Shown here piece after piece: positions 5,909 through 9,318 of a DNA stretch of 9,318 nucleotides (the stretch's first letter is position 1; every line of letters begins with the position of its first letter). The translations under genes and the position numbers were made by a program. A model generated the notes under the pieces. That model saw only the letters and a program-made list of their open reading frames with translations, made no database searches and had not been told where the DNA came from. The DNA lies in assembly GCA_050734915.1 (NCBI GenBank), contig JBOHUX010000089.1, positions 1-9,318 of the forward strand, read 5' to 3'. This DNA comes from JBOHUX01 sp050734915 (lineage in GTDB: Bacteria; Chloroflexota; Dormibacteria; Dormibacterales; Dormibacteraceae).

Positions 5909-6656
5909 GCAGCGTCTCATCTGGGAGGCGGGCCGGAAGGCGGAGGCCGCCGACCGCAGCCGGCGCGAGCTGATCATGAACGTGTCGCACGAGCTCCGGA
6001 GCCCGATCGCCAGCATCCGGGCCCACATCGACTCGCTCCTCCTGCCCGGCGACGAGCGGCTCGCCGCCGAGGAGGTCGATCGCCGGCTGCGTGTGACGGC
6101 GTCCGAGACCCGCCGCCTGGGCGACCTGGTCGAGGACCTCCTCATGCTGGCAAGGGCCGACGCCGACGAGCTGAAGGTGACCAGCGGTCCGGTCGAACTG
6201 GCCCCCCTCGTGGAGCTGGTGACCCTCTCGCTGGGCCCGCTCGCCCGGCAGCAGCGGCAGGTCACCGTGACCCATGACGTGCCGCTACCCGGAATGACCG
6301 CGATCGCCGACGCGGATCGGCTCACGCAGGTGCTGACCAACCTGGTCCGGAACGCGATCAACTACACGCCGGAGGGCGGGGTCGTCTCGTTGGCGCTCCT
6401 GGAAAGCGGCACCGATCGCGTGGTGCTGACGGTGGCCGACACCGGGGCGGGCATCCCGCAGGAGGACCTGGAGCGGGTCTTCGAGCGCTTCTACCGGACC
6501 GACGCCTCGAGGTCACGCAACACGGGCGGCTTCGGCCTCGGCCTCTCCATCGCCCGGGATCTGGTAGAGGCGATGGGAGGCAGCCTCCACGCCACGTCCC
6601 GGGTCGGGCTTGGGAGCACCTTCTGGATCAGCCTCAGGAGGTTCGCGGGGACATAG
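5889..6656 (+). CDS. HisKA-type sensor histidine kinase, catalytic part
   Basis: Cytoplasmic histidine kinase core of 255 aa from the ATG at 5889. The dimerisation/phosphoacceptor helix carries NVSHELRSPIAS with His34. The ATPase domain has the N box NLVRNAINYT (Asn155), G1 box DTGAGIP (184-190), F box ERFYR and G2 box GFGLGLSIA (214-222). It should autophosphorylate and pass the phosphate to Asp52 of the regulator starting 2 nt downstream of its stop. It has no membrane segment, and its reading frame overlaps the sensor ORF by 20 bp. Its ATG lacks a well-placed Shine-Dalgarno site, and codons upstream in the same frame continue sensibly as GRFAID. Joining at Trp198 of the sensor would give one protein of 459 aa with the phosphoacceptor at about His238, a normal sensor kinase size. 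If read separately it may be a soluble partner expressed by translational coupling. Confidence 0.92.
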   Translation: MLGVGDEQRLIWEAGRKAEAADRSRRELIMNVSHELRSPIASIRAHIDSLLLPGDERLAAEEVDRRLRVTASETRRLGDLVEDLLMLARADADELKVTSGPVELAPLVELVTLSLGPLARQQRQVTVTHDVPLPGMTAIADADRLTQVLTNLVRNAINYTPEGGVVSLALLESGTDRVVLTVADTGAGIPQEDLERVFERFYRTDASRSRNTGGFGLGLSIARDLVEAMGGSLHATSRVGLGSTFWISLRRFAGT

Positions 6657-6658
6657 AG

Positions 6659-7369
6659 GTGGCACGGATCCTGATCGTCGAGGACGAGGTCGCCCTCTCC
6701 GGGCTGATCCGCTCCCACCTGGAGACCGAGGGCCATACCGCGTGCCAGGCCTTCGACGGGCGGCAGGCTCTGGCGGCGGCCGACGAGATGCTGCCCGAGC
6801 TGGTGGTGCTGGACTGGATGCTGCCCGAACTGGACGGGCTGGCCGTCTGCCGCCAGCTCAGGACCCGGCATCTGATGCCGATCATCATGCTGACGGCCCG
6901 CGGTGACATCGCCGACCGGGTGGCCGGTCTCCAGGTCGGAGCCGACGACTATGTCGCCAAGCCCTTCTCCATCGTCGAGCTGACTGCCCGGATCGCCTCC
7001 GTGCTGCGCCGGGTCGCGCTCGACAAGGCCTCCGTCTCGCTCGACGGTTCGGGCCCGGTCGCTTTCGGTCCACTGGTGCTCGACGTCGCCGGCCACCGGG
7101 CGAGCCTGGCGGGATCTCCGGTGGCGCTCAGCCGGCGCGAGATGGCCCTGCTCGCCGTGCTCCTGGCCCACCCAGGGCGGACCTTCTCCCGCGACTATCT
7201 GCTGGAGCGCATCTGGGGCAGCGACTACGAGGGTCTGGACCGGGCCGTGGACACCCAGATGGTGCGCCTGCGGCGCAAGCTGGGCCAGCTGGGGGATTGC
7301 ATCGAGGCCGTCTGGGGAGTCGGATACCGCTTCCGTCCCGAGCTCGGCCCGCCGGCGACATCCTTTTGA
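6659..7369 (+). CDS. OmpR/PhoB-family response regulator
   Basis: DNA-binding response regulator of 236 aa, partner of the adjacent kinase. The receiver domain (about 1-120) shows the acidic pair Glu8/Asp9, phosphoacceptor Asp52 in VLDWMLPE, Thr79 in MLTARGD and Lys101 in YVAKPFS. The winged-helix effector domain (about 138-230) shows LSRREMALLAVLLAHPGRTFSR (residues given in parts: LSRREMALLAVL and LAHPGRTFSR), the recognition region DTQMVRLRRKLG and the terminal hairpin EAVWGVGYRF. Length is typical. The GTG at 6659 starts 2 nt after the kinase stop, with GGGGAC a few nt upstream, so translation is probably coupled. Its own stop codon (7367-7369) lies inside the second shared motif. It is the obvious candidate to bind copies A and B, giving autoregulation and control of the exporter; this is inference. 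Confidence 0.96.
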   Translation: MARILIVEDEVALSGLIRSHLETEGHTACQAFDGRQALAAADEMLPELVVLDWMLPELDGLAVCRQLRTRHLMPIIMLTARGDIADRVAGLQVGADDYVAKPFSIVELTARIASVLRRVALDKASVSLDGSGPVAFGPLVLDVAGHRASLAGSPVALSRREMALLAVLLAHPGRTFSRDYLLERIWGSDYEGLDRAVDTQMVRLRRKLGQLGDCIEAVWGVGYRFRPELGPPATSF

Positions 7370-7389
7370 CACATGCCGTCGCTACGATC
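7359..7389 (+). promoter_or_regulatory. Shared regulatory motif, copy B, before the ABC operon
   Basis: It begins CATCCTTTTGACACA (7359-7373) and ends CGCTAC plus GATC (starting 7380). It aligns without gaps to 5232-5262, 23 of 31 positions identical. TACGAT (7383-7388) is a good -10 candidate and would start transcription at about 7395-7396, exactly at a GTG codon. The left half overlaps the last codons and stop of the response regulator gene. TTGACA (7366-7371) is only 11 nt from the -10, so it is more likely part of a regulator site than a -35. Confidence 0.6.
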
Positions 7390-7395
7390 CGCGAT

Positions 7396-7443
7396 GTGAA
7401 CACCGTCACCGATCCAGCGGAGGTCCCGCAAGACGCCAGATGA
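7396..7443 (+). CDS. Possible leaderless 15-codon leader ORF overlapping the ABC ATPase start
   Basis: The GTG at 7396 lies 7 nt after TACGAT, the spacing of leaderless starts, and opens a 15-codon ORF (MNTVTDPAEVPQDAR if GTG is read as Met). It ends at TGA 7441-7443, overlapping the ATPase ATG as ATGA. The ATPase ATG has no useful ribosome site of its own; CGGAGG at 7418-7423 is 16 nt away. Translation of the leader could therefore feed the ATPase start. There is no homology evidence, and the peptide itself need not have a function. Confidence 0.3.
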   Translation: MNTVTDPAEVPQDAR

Positions 7444-8363
7444 GCACCCCCCTCGCCGGCGAGCACGTCCTCGTCACGCACCAGCTCCACAAGAGCTACG
7501 GAGCCCGGCCCGCGGTCAAGAACCTGCATCTGGAGGTCCGCCGGGGCGAGATCTTCGGGTTCCTGGGGCCCAACGGGGCGGGCAAGACGACCACCATCCG
7601 GATGGCCCTGGGGCTGATCCGCCCCAGCGCGGGCCGGGTCGAGATCTTCGGCCAGGACGTCGCCCAGCACGGGGCCCGGGTCCTGCCCCGGGTGGGCGCG
7701 CTGATCGAGGCGCCCGCGCTCTACGGCTACATGTCCGGCTGGGCCAACCTCCGCGCCGTGGCCGGGGTCCTGGGCGGCGTGCCGGACCGGCGGCTCGAGG
7801 AAGTGCTCGAGATCGTCGACCTGCGTGGCCGCCAGCGGGACCGGGTCAAGTCCTACTCGCTGGGCATGAAGCAGCGTCTGGGGGTAGCCATGGCACTTCT
7901 CCACGACCCCGAGCTGCTGGTCCTCGACGAGCCCGCCAACGGGCTCGATCCGGCCGGCATCGTCGAGATGCGGGACCTGCTCCGGCGCCTGGCGGGGGCG
8001 GGCAAGACCGTCTTCATCTCGAGCCACGTTCTGGGCGAGGTCCAGCAGCTCTGCGACCGGGTCGCGATCCTCAAGGAGGGCGAGCTGGTCCGGGTGGCGC
8101 CGGTCGCCGACCTGGTCGGCGGCACCGGTGATTTCGCGGTCACTGTCGGGGACGTGCCGGCGGCGCTGGCCCTGGTCCGGGCTCAGGCATGGGGTGCGGC
8201 GGCGCGGATCGAGGACGGAGTCCTGATCACCCCCTCGCCCACCGGCCGCGGCAGCGACCTGATCCAGTTCCTGGCCCGGTCCGGCGTCTGGCCGGAGTCG
8301 CTGGCGCCCCGCCACCAGGGCCTGGAAGAGATCTTCTTGAGCCTTACGGGAGGAGTCAATTGA
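7440..8363 (+). CDS. ABC transporter ATP-binding protein (ABC-2 exporter type)
   Basis: Cytoplasmic ATPase that drives the adjacent permease; 307 aa. Visible are Walker A GPNGAGKTT (43-51, Lys49), the variant signature YSLGMKQRLG (139-148) typical of drug, bacitracin and nodulation-type ABC-2 ATPases, Walker B LLVLDEP with Glu164, the D-loop NGLDP and the switch histidine His196 in ISSH. A C-terminal domain (about 210-307) follows, as in DrrA- or BcrA-like proteins. The ATG at 7440 is the only plausible start; no in-frame start lies upstream. Translation may depend on the short upstream ORF. Its stop overlaps the permease TTG start. Together with the two-component genes just upstream and the shared motif, it suggests export of, or defence against, a membrane-active compound. 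The cargo is not determined. Confidence 0.95.
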   Translation: MSTPLAGEHVLVTHQLHKSYGARPAVKNLHLEVRRGEIFGFLGPNGAGKTTTIRMALGLIRPSAGRVEIFGQDVAQHGARVLPRVGALIEAPALYGYMSGWANLRAVAGVLGGVPDRRLEEVLEIVDLRGRQRDRVKSYSLGMKQRLGVAMALLHDPELLVLDEPANGLDPAGIVEMRDLLRRLAGAGKTVFISSHVLGEVQQLCDRVAILKEGELVRVAPVADLVGGTGDFAVTVGDVPAALALVRAQAWGAAARIEDGVLITPSPTGRGSDLIQFLARSGVWPESLAPRHQGLEEIFLSLTGGVN

Positions 8364-9307
8364 GCACCGCCGTCCAAGCTTCCATCCAGCCCGTCGCCCG
8401 CGCCGGGCGAGCCCCCCACCCGAGCTTCGCGGGCGCCGTGCGCGCGGAGCTCCTCAAGATCAGGCGCCAGCGCGCCAACCTGGTCATGCTCGGCGTGGGG
8501 GCGATCGGATTCGGGATCCTGATGCTGACTCTGGCCATGACGGGCAGCATGCGGACCGAGCTCTCCGCGGCGGTGGTGAGGACCCACGGCGGGGTCGTCT
8601 CGACGGGGCCCGTCGCCTTCTTCTACCACGTGCTGGAGGCGCTGCTGGGCACCTTTCAGGCCGGAGCCGGGATCGCCCTCCTGATCATCTCCGCCCGGCT
8701 GGTGGCGATGGAGTACAGCGCCGGGACGATCCGGATCCTGCTCTCGCGGGGATTCGGCCGGCTCCACCTGCTGGGCGCCAAGCTGGTCGGCCTCGCGCTG
8801 GTCGGGGTCGCCATGCTGATCGCCTTCATGGTCCTGGCCGTGATCTCGATCACCTCCGTCATCCTCGCCTGGGGAGACAGCGCGACCTGGTACACGGCGC
8901 TCCCGGCGAGCGCCTGGCACGACCTCGAGCTGGCGCTGCTGACGGCCCTGATCAGCATCGGCGCCTGCATCCTGGTCGGGGTCACCGCCGGCGTGGTCGG
9001 CCGCTCGCTGGCATTCGGGCTGGGCGCGGCGATGGCCTTCTTCCCGGCCGACAACTTCGCTACCGGCATCCTCAGCCTGCTCGCGACCGTCACTCACAAC
9101 AAGGTGTGGGCAGGCGCGTCGGCCTACCTTTTGGGGCCCAACCTCAACCAGCTTCCGCATGAGCTGGTGGGTCGAATCGGGGGGGTCGGACAGGGCCCGG
9201 TGGTTCCGGTCGACGCCACCCACTGCCTGATCGTGATCGGGACCTTTGCCGCCGGCTTCTTGGCCGTCTGCGGCTTCCTGACCTGGCGGCGAGACGTCCT
9301 CGAGTAG
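8360..9307 (+). CDS. ABC-2 type transporter permease
   Basis: Membrane subunit of the exporter, 315 aa. After a cytoplasmic N-terminus containing FAGAVRAELLKIRRQRAN, hydrophobic segments lie at about 41-60, 96-116, 138-170, 188-214, 217-243 and 287-307, the six-helix pattern of ABC-2 permeases. The family motif between helices two and three is present as EYSAGTIRILLSRGFGR (118-134), the likely coupling region to the ATPase. The C-terminus FLTWRRDVLE is typical of proteins ending on the cytoplasmic side. The TTG at 8360 overlaps the ATPase stop (TTGA), with GGGAGGAG at 8348-8355 as a good ribosome site, so the two subunits are translated together. The large extracellular domain of BceB-type permeases is absent, so this is not a classical Bce system. 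The cargo is unknown. Confidence 0.93.
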   Translation: MSTAVQASIQPVARAGRAPHPSFAGAVRAELLKIRRQRANLVMLGVGAIGFGILMLTLAMTGSMRTELSAAVVRTHGGVVSTGPVAFFYHVLEALLGTFQAGAGIALLIISARLVAMEYSAGTIRILLSRGFGRLHLLGAKLVGLALVGVAMLIAFMVLAVISITSVILAWGDSATWYTALPASAWHDLELALLTALISIGACILVGVTAGVVGRSLAFGLGAAMAFFPADNFATGILSLLATVTHNKVWAGASAYLLGPNLNQLPHELVGRIGGVGQGPVVPVDATHCLIVIGTFAAGFLAVCGFLTWRRDVLE

Positions 9308-9318
9308 CCTTCATCCCC

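Noticed and set aside
2793..6361. Several long minus-strand open frames (2793-4397, 3871-5307, 5255-6361)
   Set aside because: They are shadows of well-supported plus-strand genes in GC-rich DNA. Their products are Arg/Gly/Asp/His-rich without recognisable domains, and the opposing genes have complete motifs.
7366..7388. TTGACA plus TACGAT as a standard housekeeping promoter for the ABC operon
   Set aside because: The spacer is only 11 nt instead of about 17. The -10 is kept, but TTGACA is more likely part of a regulator site because the same spacing recurs in copy A.

Overview
The window is visibly very GC-rich (roughly 70% by eye). It uses GTG and TTG starts and has tightly packed genes with weak or absent Shine-Dalgarno sites. 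It carries two luciferase-like (LLM, F420/flavin-type) oxidoreductases and a PF13796-type membrane sensor. This points to a high-GC, probably F420-using soil-type bacterium of actinobacterial or Chloroflexota-like character. The sequence alone does not settle the phylum. No RNA genes, CRISPR arrays, transposases or phage genes were seen.

Left part (1-3890), redox and acyl-CoA metabolism. Two genes read leftward as an operon: an acyl-CoA dehydrogenase (636-1760) and a zinc-dependent alcohol dehydrogenase that runs off the window (1-631). Diverging from them, with about 21 bp between starts, is a luciferase-like monooxygenase (1782-2729). A second, distantly related LLM enzyme (2856-3890) follows. 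Between the two LLM genes lies an AT-rich inverted repeat (2724-2787) that stands out from the GC-rich surroundings. The enzymes fit oxidation of an alcohol, ketone or acyl compound, but the substrate is not visible.

Middle (3991-5031): a complete stand-alone FabH-type ketoacyl-ACP synthase III with an intact Cys-His-Asn triad and no other fab genes beside it.

Right part (5232-9307), a self-contained signalling and export module. A membrane sensor ORF (5276-5908), a HisKA histidine kinase ORF (5889-6656) and an OmpR/PhoB-type response regulator (6659-7369) are followed by an ABC-2 exporter made of an ATPase (7440-8363) and a permease (8360-9307). Sensor and kinase look like one protein split by a +1 shift at a run of five G (5868-5872). 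The same regulatory motif, 23 of 31 positions identical, precedes both the signalling operon (5232-5262) and the ABC operon (7359-7389). This suggests co-regulation, possibly by the encoded response regulator. A leaderless 15-codon ORF may couple to the ATPase start.

The most useful leads are the shared motif, the split sensor kinase, the back-to-back leaderless starts near 1770 and the inverted repeat at 2724-2787. No wholly new system is evident. The right-hand module is a recognisable two-component/ABC arrangement with unusual regulatory details.
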